A stretch of DNA of 64,000 nt from Kistimonas sp964291485 (GTDB lineage Bacteria > Pseudomonadota > Gammaproteobacteria > Pseudomonadales > Endozoicomonadaceae): NCBI GenBank assembly GCA_964291485.2, contig OZ220224.1:3596001-3660000 (forward strand). The letters run 5' to 3'. Shown one piece after another: positions 27,144 through 34,799 of the stretch. The notes beneath the pieces are model-generated. The model did not search any database. It was not told where the DNA came from and was given only the letters and a program-made list of their open reading frames with translations. Numbering within the stretch: the stretch's first letter is position 1; every line of letters starts with the position of its first letter. Both the position numbers and the translations under genes were made by a program.

Positions 27144-27815
27144 ATGACTCCGCAGCAGACTGAAACCCTGGCCGGCCTTGAGATTGCCTGCCGTTTTCTC
27201 TACACCGCCTTCCACCGCGCGCCGGAACCGGGCTTTCTCCACCCGCTGGTTGCCGACCGGCTGCTGGCCCACTGGCCGGTGGAGGATGACAATCCGCGCG
27301 TTCAATCCGGCATTGAAGCGATGCAGCAGTTTCTGGATGAACATGCTGACAATCCCATGTCATTGCTGAAGCAGGATTACAATGCCTTGTTCATCGGCCC
27401 GAACGCCCTGCTGGCCGCGCCCTGGTCCTCGGTTTACCTGACCGAAGAGCAGCTCACCCTGACAGAACCGGCCATGGCAGTTCGGGAATTCTACCGCCAG
27501 TACGGCATTGCCATTGATACCGGTGAAAACGAGCCGGATGATCATATCGGCCTGCAATTTGCGTTTATTGCCCACCTGCTTGGTGAAGCGCTGCAAGCCG
27601 TAGACAATGAGCAACCAGAACAACCCTGGCTCTGCGCCACGGCAGAATTCCTGACCAACCATGTATTGATCTGGTCCGGTCGTCTGTTTGAATTGATCCG
27701 CACCCATGCAACCACCGACTTCTATCGGGGGCTGGCTGATCTTGCGGAAGGCTCACTGCAACAACTGGCGAACCTGATCGGTGCCGAATACCTGATCGTC
27801 AGGCTGTACCGATGA
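27144..27815 (+). CDS. TorD/DmsD-family chaperone for a molybdoenzyme
   Basis: A 223-aa helical cytoplasmic protein of the TorD/DmsD group, which binds the Tat signal of molybdoenzymes (here most likely DmsA) and helps cofactor insertion. Typical features are the LLKQDYNALFIGPN segment with APWSSVYL, and the EPDDHIGLQFAFIAHLL motif. It overlaps the napF-like gene by 4 bases (ATGA). Its natural partner dmsABC lies 6.9 kb downstream in the same direction, separated by a foreign block. Confidence 0.88.
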   Translation: MTPQQTETLAGLEIACRFLYTAFHRAPEPGFLHPLVADRLLAHWPVEDDNPRVQSGIEAMQQFLDEHADNPMSLLKQDYNALFIGPNALLAAPWSSVYLTEEQLTLTEPAMAVREFYRQYGIAIDTGENEPDDHIGLQFAFIAHLLGEALQAVDNEQPEQPWLCATAEFLTNHVLIWSGRLFELIRTHATTDFYRGLADLAEGSLQQLANLIGAEYLIVRLYR

Positions 27816-28366
27816 GTCAGGAAGAACTCGCTTCACCAGCGCGACGGGCGTTTATCCGCCGCTTTGCACTGAAGGAAGAGACCGTAGAGATTCCTGAAAG
27901 CGATTACCCGCGCCCGCCCTGGGCACGGGACAACCGGGAATTTCTCGCCTTATGCGACAACTGTCATAAGTGCATTGACGCCTGTCCGGAAAGGATCATA
28001 CGGATATCGGACGAACCCTCTGCCATATTACGGGGAAAACCGGTTCTGAATTTCGACCATGGCGCCTGCGCATTTTGCCAGCACTGTGTGAACGCCTGCC
28101 CCACGGGGGCGCTAGATAAGGCTCGTGGCGTAGCGACAATACCCATGGCACCGGCACTCTCCGGTCGCTGTCAGGCGCTTCTCGGCATGGCCTGCAACCT
28201 CTGTATAGAAGCCTGTACCCAGCAGGCGATAAAGGCAGACAACTCAAATATGCCTGTCATTGATACCAGCCAATGCAATGGTTGCGGCGCCTGCGCGTTC
28301 AGCTGTTATTCAAAAGCGCTGACCATGGTCACCCAGGGAACGGGCAAACCGCGAAATGCCGATTAG
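27812..28366 (+). CDS. NapF-like ferredoxin-type protein
   Basis: A 184-aa cytoplasmic iron-sulfur protein with three 4Fe-4S motifs: CDNCHKCIDACP (near 50-61), CAFCQHCVNACP (near 87-98) and CNGCGACAFSCY (near 155-166), plus an extra CNLCIEACT. NapF-type proteins support assembly of periplasmic molybdoenzymes. The neighbouring torD and dms genes suggest it serves DMSO reductase, not nitrate reductase. The gene ends 63 bases before an IS3 element. Confidence 0.82.
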   Translation: MSQEELASPARRAFIRRFALKEETVEIPESDYPRPPWARDNREFLALCDNCHKCIDACPERIIRISDEPSAILRGKPVLNFDHGACAFCQHCVNACPTGALDKARGVATIPMAPALSGRCQALLGMACNLCIEACTQQAIKADNSNMPVIDTSQCNGCGACAFSCYSKALTMVTQGTGKPRNAD

Positions 28367-28446
28367 AAGCCATCTCATAAATACTTTTTGGCAAGAATCA
28401 TAAAACCAGCAAGCCTTGATCTGGCAAGAGTTTTCCGGACATTTTT

Positions 28447-29262
28447 TTACGCTGCCTTGGCGAGTTCCTGTTCATACTTGAAAGGTGCCAGGTAGCCATT
28501 ACCAGAATGTTTTCTCTGGCGGTTATAGTAAACCTCAATGTACTCAAAAATTGCCTGCTTCGCCTCATCTCTTGTCTGAAAGTCTTCATGGTGAACAAGC
28601 TCAGCTTTCAGTGTATGGAAGAAACTCTCTGCCACCGCATTATCCCAGCAATTGCCCTTACGGCTCATGCTGCAAATAAAGCTGTTATCTTTCAGCAATT
28701 TCTGATAGCTTGCCAGGACATACTGACTGCCCCTATCGCTATGCACCAGCAGCCCCTCTGCTGGCCTCCGCTTCCACATAGCCATCATCAAAGAGTCGGT
28801 GACCAGTGATGCAGTCATACGATCTCTCATAGACCAGCCCACCACAGCCCTCGAATGTAAATCAATGAATACCGACAAGTACAGCCAGCCTTCTCGGGTA
28901 CGAATATAGGTAATGTCTCCCACGTACGCCTCATTGGGCTGCTCTCGTTTGAAATTACGGTTCAGGAGATTCTCAGCCACCGGCTTGTTGTGACTCGAAT
29001 CTGTTGTTGCCTTAAATTTCCGCTTTGTTTTGCAAACAATGCCCTCCTCCTTCATCAGACGGCTTATTCGTTGACGACTGACGTTTTTACCCTGATCCGC
29101 AAGATCGTCTTTTATGCGTCGCTCTCCATAACGCTGGCGATGTTTTTCATGTATTACCCGAATATCTGCCTTCAATGCACGGTCTTCCTGACTTCGGTTC
29201 GATTCTGGACGGGAGCACCAGTCATAAAAGCCCATGGTCGATACAGACATAACCCAACACAT
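28447..29262 (-). CDS. IS3-family transposase OrfB
   Basis: A DDE integrase-type transposase. Catalytic residues appear in VGDITYIRT (Asp), LVHSDRGSQY (Asp) and NAVAESFFHTLKAE (Glu), with an N-terminal HTH_21-like segment RYGERRIKDDL. The frame is open upstream into the slippery site, as expected for an OrfA-OrfB frameshift fusion; the stand-alone ATG at 29262 is only the first ATG in this frame. It appears intact. Confidence 0.92.
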   Translation of the reverse strand: MCWVMSVSTMGFYDWCSRPESNRSQEDRALKADIRVIHEKHRQRYGERRIKDDLADQGKNVSRQRISRLMKEEGIVCKTKRKFKATTDSSHNKPVAENLLNRNFKREQPNEAYVGDITYIRTREGWLYLSVFIDLHSRAVVGWSMRDRMTASLVTDSLMMAMWKRRPAEGLLVHSDRGSQYVLASYQKLLKDNSFICSMSRKGNCWDNAVAESFFHTLKAELVHHEDFQTRDEAKQAIFEYIEVYYNRQRKHSGNGYLAPFKYEQELAKAA

Positions 29263-29309
29263 GGCAGTAATGCTGAAACGCTTCTGGTTGTCCTTGATGA
29301 ACTGGAATC

Positions 29310-29607
29310 TCAGAGACTTTCTCTTGCAAAGAAGGCTGCCGCCTTTTTTAAAATAGCGTGCTCCTCTTTGAGCTTTTTCAGCTCTTTACGTAAACGTTTT
29401 ACTTCATCATACACATGTTCATCATTTTTCCTGGGCTGACTAGCCACCTTCGGGCGGTGGTATTTTGTTATCCAGGTATACAGGGTATTTATATTAAACC
29501 CAAGCTCCCGAGCGGTTTCAGTCACTGGCTTATCTGATTCTACCGCCAGCTTTACGGCAGATTCCTTGAATCTCAGAAGTGTAATTTTTTACTTTCTTTT
29601 CCGACAT
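29310..29607 (-). pseudogene. IS3 OrfA with a 1-base frameshift
   Basis: OrfA should begin at the ATG at 29607 as MSEKKVKNYTSEFKESAVKLA. The DNA has one extra base near 29570 (GAG-A-TTCAAG), so the frame breaks after NYTSE and resumes as FKESAVKLAVESDKP in the next frame. Downstream, the helix-turn-helix and leucine-zipper parts are normal to the stop at 29310. The length (298 bases) is one more than a multiple of three. The element can hardly make a normal OrfA or OrfAB. Confidence 0.75.
29343..29349 (-). other. Programmed -1 frameshift slippery site A6G
   Basis: On the minus strand the end of orfA reads TTA AAA AAG, giving A-AAA-AAG, the standard slippery heptamer of IS3-family elements. 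A -1 shift here leads directly into the orfB frame (KKGGSLLCKRKS...). Confidence 0.75.
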
Positions 29608-29663
29608 GCTCACACACCTCAATAGGGCTTCAAGATTACCCTTGTTTGTGTGTCCGGAAAACT

Positions 29664-29902
29664 ATAACCACTTCAATTTCGAAATCCTGAAAAAATAGAT
29701 GCATGGAACTGGCTGAAAAGCTGGGTAAGGACGAACATGAATACCAGTACCATGAGGCTTCAACAGTCTCGGCCATCATCGTCAGCTACATAGCGACAGC
29801 TCGTGAATCGAGTTGACATTCTGTCTAGACAAACCTCCTCGGTCATTAATCCGTCAGTTTCCCCTTGGCAATCACACTACGACATGTTGTCTGTAGAGAT
29901 AT
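29664..29902 (+). other. Short remnant between IS3 and the 432-aa gene
   Basis: A 37-codon open frame (29703-29816) reads like coding DNA (MELAEKLGKDEHEYQYHEAS...) but has no ribosome site and no known family. It may be a remnant of a gene cut by the IS. The rest is AT-rich and contains nothing recognisable. Confidence 0.25.
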
Positions 29903-31201
29903 CTATGATTCGAGTCCCCTTGCTGCCAGGATAAATTGATCAACGCCATCAGGGTTAGGGTTACGGTATAACTCATAAAGCAAAGCGGACACCTCATCAT
30001 ACTCCCTCATTTGTACAATAGCCTGTTGATAAAGAGCATACCGATAGTCGTTCGCCTCATTCAACCGCACTGAAGAACTACTTGCATCACTCGCTATAGT
30101 TTCCTTCAATACCATTTGGCTTGCATGGACCATTAGTCTTATTAAACTACTTTCGCGACCCTGTTCAAAAGCTTGTCTTTCTAATATACTCAAATCCCCA
30201 TAACCTTCTGCATCCAACCCCCCTTTCAACCTTGAATAATAATAATTTCTAAAATCTTCTTTGCTCATTTTGATAAATCCATCCAGCTTCTCCCTTTTAA
30301 TAGCATATGCAACACACAGCATTTTCACATGAATCAAGACTTGAGAAGCGTAACCGTAGTATAAATCAGTATCTATCACCATATCCCTAACATAACAATT
30401 TCGAGTCGAAATAAGCTCCTGCAATTCGCTATGGTAGAGATAAAGTAAATGATTGATTTGACTATCTTTTAACGATGTGAAGATTTGACTTATATTCTCC
30501 CGGAAATAAGCCAGGTGCTCATTTACGCATCCGTGAAATTCTTCTTTGCATACACGTTTATTTCTAAGCACAAGAAGCGCTATAGCTATTGCTTGATGGT
30601 TTTCAGGTGCTGGTTGATTGTATACATAATGTCGATCATAGTCTAAACGTGGCAAGACAAAACAACCATCATCATGGCGTTCATTGTACCTAAGGTTTTC
30701 AGGGGAAATATTTTTATGGTCTCCACTTCCATAGTTGACTGTTCGCAAATCTTGCACCAGCCTTATTGCCTTGTTTGCAAATTCCATATTACTCATTTCC
30801 GCGAGCGTATCCGCACTTTCGCGGGCGAGCTCTCCACTTGTACCGATACTAATTCCTGAGGTAATAGTAGGCACTCCTGTTTCTCTCAGCCCTGAGGCAG
30901 CAAGCATTCCTATTTCTCCCAGACCTGAGGTAGTAAGCATTCCTGTCTCTGTTAGCGTGCTCTGGCGTGAAGGGGGAGCCGCTGTCGTATTCCTCAATGC
31001 CAGTGATCGGCAAAAATATCTGTTCTCGTACTCAGGATGTTGTTGCACGAGATTCCTAGCAACCTCGATATTGATACGATAACAGCAAATACTGCTCGCA
31101 AAAAAAGCACCCACGGCACGGATTATCTTGGAAGCTCGATTCCTGTTGTTGTTTAGAGCCCAACTGTAGGATGCGGCTGTGATTGGATTAATACACGGCA
31201 T
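29903..31201 (-). CDS. Hypothetical protein with internal 11-12-residue repeats (432 aa)
   Basis: Not recognised. The first 60 residues include a hydrophobic Cys/Ile-rich stretch (AVGAFFASSICCY). Residues 85-118 are three tandem copies of an E-[TI]-G-[MV]-x-x-[AT]-[ST]-G-type unit. The rest is predicted helical, with many Tyr and Leu. An AGGGGA ribosome site lies 10 bases before the ATG. The gene is AT-rich compared with the dms genes and lies with the 859-aa gene on the same strand, so it is probably acquired. Function unknown; a host-directed or surface role is speculation. Confidence 0.6.
   Translation of the reverse strand: MPCINPITAASYSWALNNNRNRASKIIRAVGAFFASSICCYRINIEVARNLVQQHPEYENRYFCRSLALRNTTAAPPSRQSTLTETGMLTTSGLGEIGMLAASGLRETGVPTITSGISIGTSGELARESADTLAEMSNMEFANKAIRLVQDLRTVNYGSGDHKNISPENLRYNERHDDGCFVLPRLDYDRHYVYNQPAPENHQAIAIALLVLRNKRVCKEEFHGCVNEHLAYFRENISQIFTSLKDSQINHLLYLYHSELQELISTRNCYVRDMVIDTDLYYGYASQVLIHVKMLCVAYAIKREKLDGFIKMSKEDFRNYYYSRLKGGLDAEGYGDLSILERQAFEQGRESSLIRLMVHASQMVLKETIASDASSSSVRLNEANDYRYALYQQAIVQMREYDEVSALLYELYRNPNPDGVDQFILAARGLES
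30848..30949 (-). repeat. Tandem repeat, three ~33-36-bp units, inside the 432-aa gene
   Basis: Units read on the plus strand as CCTGAGG.AG.AAGCATTCCT.T.TCTC variants. They encode ETGMLTTSGLG, EIGMLAASGLR and ETGVPTITSGIS. The repeats have diverged, but their sequence and phase are clear. Confidence 0.7.
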
Positions 31202-31868
31202 AGAATCTAATCCCCTGACAAAAAACCCTCATTTGAAAACAGACAAGCAACAGCGCATCAGTAATATCATCGTTTAACGATTAACACCTGCAGCATACAG
31301 GCTTCTCAAATGAGCTCACTAAAACCGAAATACTAACATCTATAGCACAGAGCTTATCCCGTGAGAATCAGAGTCTAAAACTGGCTTCATCCTGAACAGT
31401 GTTCTAACCCTTACAGAAGCGATACACCCTGATTCACTAAACATATGACAATATATTGGTTATAAAGTTTCCTCCTAACAGCATGTCAGTGATATTGATA
31501 TAAGAAAGAACGTTTAAACAGGTCCTCTTCCTCTATAGGAAATTGCCACTCTAATCCTTTGCATATAACGACGCCTTCACATCCTCGGATAATATGTCTT
31601 ACGGAAGTTTTCGCAAGAACCCTCTTTTTTAAAGCATCCCTTTTATGCTTGTCGGCAAGGCCAGCCAGTTTCATCAATGAGTTGAAAATTCGTAGTATTG
31701 ATATCACAAGATAATAACCAGCTACAGGCTCCAATAGAAGCAAAACAAACAAAGCGCCTTAAGGAATCACAGAAACCTCACCAAAATGTATACTGCCATC
31801 ACCTACCCAAAAGCAATCTATATTCATTCCCTATAAACCACTTTACAAAAACTGGGTGCCGATACTTT
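31202..31868. other. AT-rich gap between two unknown genes
   Basis: A 667-bp stretch with only one open frame of note on the minus strand (31486-31752, 88 codons from a TTG, or 62 from the ATG at 31674), which includes MKLAGLADKHKRDALKKR and no recognisable domain. It has no convincing ribosome site; it could be a remnant. The promoter of the 432-aa gene should lie near 31202-31300. Confidence 0.3.
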
Positions 31869-34448
31869 TCAATCCAACATTTTTGTCAACACCTTCAATA
31901 TTGCACTTTCTCGATGGCGACCAATCTCGCTGGCTCTTAATTTTTCAGCCCTATCAAACAATTCTGCTGCTTGACTAGAATACTGATTATACTCATCAAG
32001 CCTGTTACAAAGTTTAGAGATCCCAGCCATTGTCTGATGAATATGGGCCATCGTTGACAGCAGGCCTCCTTTATCCGCCTCTGAGCCTTCTTTCTCAGAT
32101 GCGCCTGAAGCTGCCTCCGCGTTCATTTCATCCAGTATTCTCTTAATCCTGCCTAGAAGGTCATTACACGTACTGCTATATCGCACAAATAATTCATCCC
32201 GCCCCTCCACACTCTCTTTCTTCAGTTCATCTTTATTTAGAATAATCTCACAAAGAAGCTGATTATGGATAAAATAACACAACATCTTTTTCAGCCGCCA
32301 TTCATTTGGAAAAAGATGTACGCCATCTTCAGCTTGCATGATAGCAGCATTCAATTTTCCAATAACATACTCTATATTTTTAATACGCCCAACACCCTCA
32401 CCAAATTCAAAAGCATCAAAAAAACCCAAGTAACTAGCATTCTTCTGATACAGAATATTCGCATTAATCCGGATACCCTCTGGCAACGCAAATTCAGCTG
32501 CACGCAAATATTGGCCACATCCACAAAGGGCTTCCATACAAAGCAATGCAGTTTCACTTGACTGGCGTTTATCGTAAGCAATCGAGGCTTGCATTAGTGC
32601 CAAATTATAACGTTTACACTTAATAGCAGTTTTAGCAGTAATAAGAGGAATTTCTTGTATCAACTCATTACCAGGCTGACACAGCAACCAAAACAATAAG
32701 TCTGTCGCCTCTTCAAACGCTTTTATTTTCTTTAATGCTAGTGCACATTCAAATACAACGTGAAGATTAATGGTTTCCCTATTAATTTCTTCATGAACAG
32801 CAACACTCGGAAAAACCTCCATCATTTTCGAGGTTCCAAGTAATCCATGCAAACAATCAAAAATTACAGCTATATTTCCACTCCTCTCCGACCTGCGTAC
32901 TCTCGCCTGAATAGACTTTAAATATTGCCCTTCGCTTTTGGCTACTCGATGTGCTGTCTTGGCATAAAAAGCGCTTTCTTCGTAATACTTACACTTCTCA
33001 AGTATTCTAGCCTTAAAAATCTCATTACCATGATCCCCCAAGGAACTGAGAAGAGATAAAGCTGTACTTATCTCACCCATATCCTGATAACATTTTATTG
33101 TCTCGCGCTTTAGAATATTTTTTTCAAATTTTGTAAGCGCTGTTTTGCCAACTACCTCTACATAGGTATCCATCGCTTTCACCATCTCACGATGATCACC
33201 TTTTTCCCTCATTGACGTACTTACTCCATCAACATACCGAATAAAAGTCGTTTCCCATTTTAGTTTTCTAAGATAAAGATTATTCAGATCAGTTAACAAT
33301 TGATCAAACTCACCAGATAATTTGCTAAAAATATCGTAGACCCTGCACAACTCAACATAACAAGCGTTGTCACAATAAAAAATAGCAAGAGTAGTGACGA
33401 TAACTAAATGCTCTTCTTTTAGCCTTTCACAACAGGGCTTTCTCAATATATCTTGCAGCAACTCAACATATTCAGTTAAATAAACAAGATGGATGTGCTG
33501 AGCAGGCGGCAAATTTGTCGGGCTTTCCATTAGGTCATCCAGCCTTCTTTTCAGAATATCAAGCTGTTCAATATCAACCTGACCACTGCTAACAGCCCTC
33601 TCATCAGAAAACATCTTTTCATATTGTTGAAAAAAAACCTTCAACCCTTTCCGAATCGCATGCAATTGCTTATCAATGTTTTTACCAAAGACACAACCAG
33701 GTGATTTACGAGCCTGCTCATACTCAATGAGATCTGATAAAAATGGGATCCATGGTTTTTTGAGTACTTTTTTTTTCACAACACTCAAACCCCTATTTTT
33801 CTCAAACCAGGAAATATCCTCTCCCTTCCGGACATCTTCACAAAACATCGATAATTCATTAAGTTCAATACAAGCAGCTTTGAAGTGAAAACGATTAAAC
33901 AGGGCTTCTACAATAAACTTTCGTACCGACAAATCTCTTTCATAACAACATTGGCTATACCCCAAATAGAGAAAAACTCTTCTTAACTCTTCATAACTAT
34001 GCAATTGCTCATTTGTCATTAGATGCCTGAAATATTCAGTCAACCTTTCAAATTGTGAATTGAGACTTTCTATTCCAGTCAATTGCAGGCTATAGCACTC
34101 TGTTCGCCGGTAGTCTCCACCCCCAACACTTCTGACACATCGCTCCTCGTCACAAAATAGTGAATTGGCAAGATTACGCCTGAAACAATCGATTAAAACG
34201 CTGATTTTAGATGGACTGATTGAAGAAGACGCGTACCTTTTCAAACTATAAGGCTCGTATCTCGGTGTACGTCTAGCTCTCAGGGCAAGAAGTTTACTTC
34301 GTCGTGTACGTCTACGTCCTTCGAAATCAGGCAATAGCCTCTGATCGTCATATACTACCGCAACTAATTGATTATCTGCCCGATTTCCCTGCTCTTCCGT
34401 GTGCATACGTCGAATATCCTGTGCACCACCCCCTGAAATACCATGCAT
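31869..34448 (-). CDS. Large hypothetical helical-repeat protein (859 aa)
   Basis: Not recognised. The first 70 residues are Arg- and Gly-rich (FEGRRRTRRSKLLALRARR). The remainder is almost wholly predicted helix with TPR-like spacing (for example CYQDMGEISTALSLLSSL, AFEEATDLLFWLLCQPG, CKRYNLALMQASIAYDKR), and a low-complexity AEAASGASEKEGSEADKG near 770. No signal peptide or membrane span is seen. GAGGAG lies 9 bases before the ATG. It is AT-rich and divergent from dmsA. Like the 1732-aa gene beyond dmsABC it looks like an acquired, helical scaffold-type protein. Confidence 0.65.
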   Translation of the reverse strand: MHGISGGGAQDIRRMHTEEQGNRADNQLVAVVYDDQRLLPDFEGRRRTRRSKLLALRARRTPRYEPYSLKRYASSSISPSKISVLIDCFRRNLANSLFCDEERCVRSVGGGDYRRTECYSLQLTGIESLNSQFERLTEYFRHLMTNEQLHSYEELRRVFLYLGYSQCCYERDLSVRKFIVEALFNRFHFKAACIELNELSMFCEDVRKGEDISWFEKNRGLSVVKKKVLKKPWIPFLSDLIEYEQARKSPGCVFGKNIDKQLHAIRKGLKVFFQQYEKMFSDERAVSSGQVDIEQLDILKRRLDDLMESPTNLPPAQHIHLVYLTEYVELLQDILRKPCCERLKEEHLVIVTTLAIFYCDNACYVELCRVYDIFSKLSGEFDQLLTDLNNLYLRKLKWETTFIRYVDGVSTSMREKGDHREMVKAMDTYVEVVGKTALTKFEKNILKRETIKCYQDMGEISTALSLLSSLGDHGNEIFKARILEKCKYYEESAFYAKTAHRVAKSEGQYLKSIQARVRRSERSGNIAVIFDCLHGLLGTSKMMEVFPSVAVHEEINRETINLHVVFECALALKKIKAFEEATDLLFWLLCQPGNELIQEIPLITAKTAIKCKRYNLALMQASIAYDKRQSSETALLCMEALCGCGQYLRAAEFALPEGIRINANILYQKNASYLGFFDAFEFGEGVGRIKNIEYVIGKLNAAIMQAEDGVHLFPNEWRLKKMLCYFIHNQLLCEIILNKDELKKESVEGRDELFVRYSSTCNDLLGRIKRILDEMNAEAASGASEKEGSEADKGGLLSTMAHIHQTMAGISKLCNRLDEYNQYSSQAAELFDRAEKLRASEIGRHRESAILKVLTKMLD

Positions 34449-34799
34449 ATCCCATTTCTCCTCGTTATGTCTCCTTACAAGCCTGTCATTAGTTCAGTTT
34501 CCAGATACCTATCATCGAAACTGCCAAACTAATAGCCCCTATAATTTTCAGTAGAATTGTGACCTCTAACATCCCCCCAAGTTCCCCAAACATTTTTCTT
34601 GCCGCAACCAGAACTATCTTTTGACCCAATCGGTGTACTTTGCCACAAGTCAAAATTCCCTGACTTTCTTACAGGTATCATGCGCAGTGGAATGAACTGA
34701 TATCCGCCCCTTTGCTACAACAAATCACTGCGGACATTCCTGATTGACCTGAAACTTTCTGAAAAGCCCGTTCTTCCCTGAGAGCAATCCATAGACTGC
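34449..34799. other. Divergent gap between the 859-aa gene and dmsA
   Basis: A 351-bp region holding the promoters of both genes. I looked for an FNR/Anr site (TTGAT-N4-ATCAA) and found no convincing match; TTGACC at about 34620 is only a weak candidate -35. Composition changes here from AT-rich to GC-rich, marking the edge of the acquired block. Confidence 0.4.

Larger units (their letters stand above)
28429..29663 (-). mobile_element. IS3-family insertion sequence, frameshifted orfA
   Basis: Inverted ends AGTTTTCCGGACA at 28429-28441 and 29651-29663 bound a 1235-bp element with orfA and orfB on the minus strand. It has an A6G slippery site between the two. No target duplication is visible at the edges I chose, so the exact ends may be a few bases out or the flanks have changed. 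It lies immediately after napF, at the left end of the AT-rich block. Confidence 0.85.
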
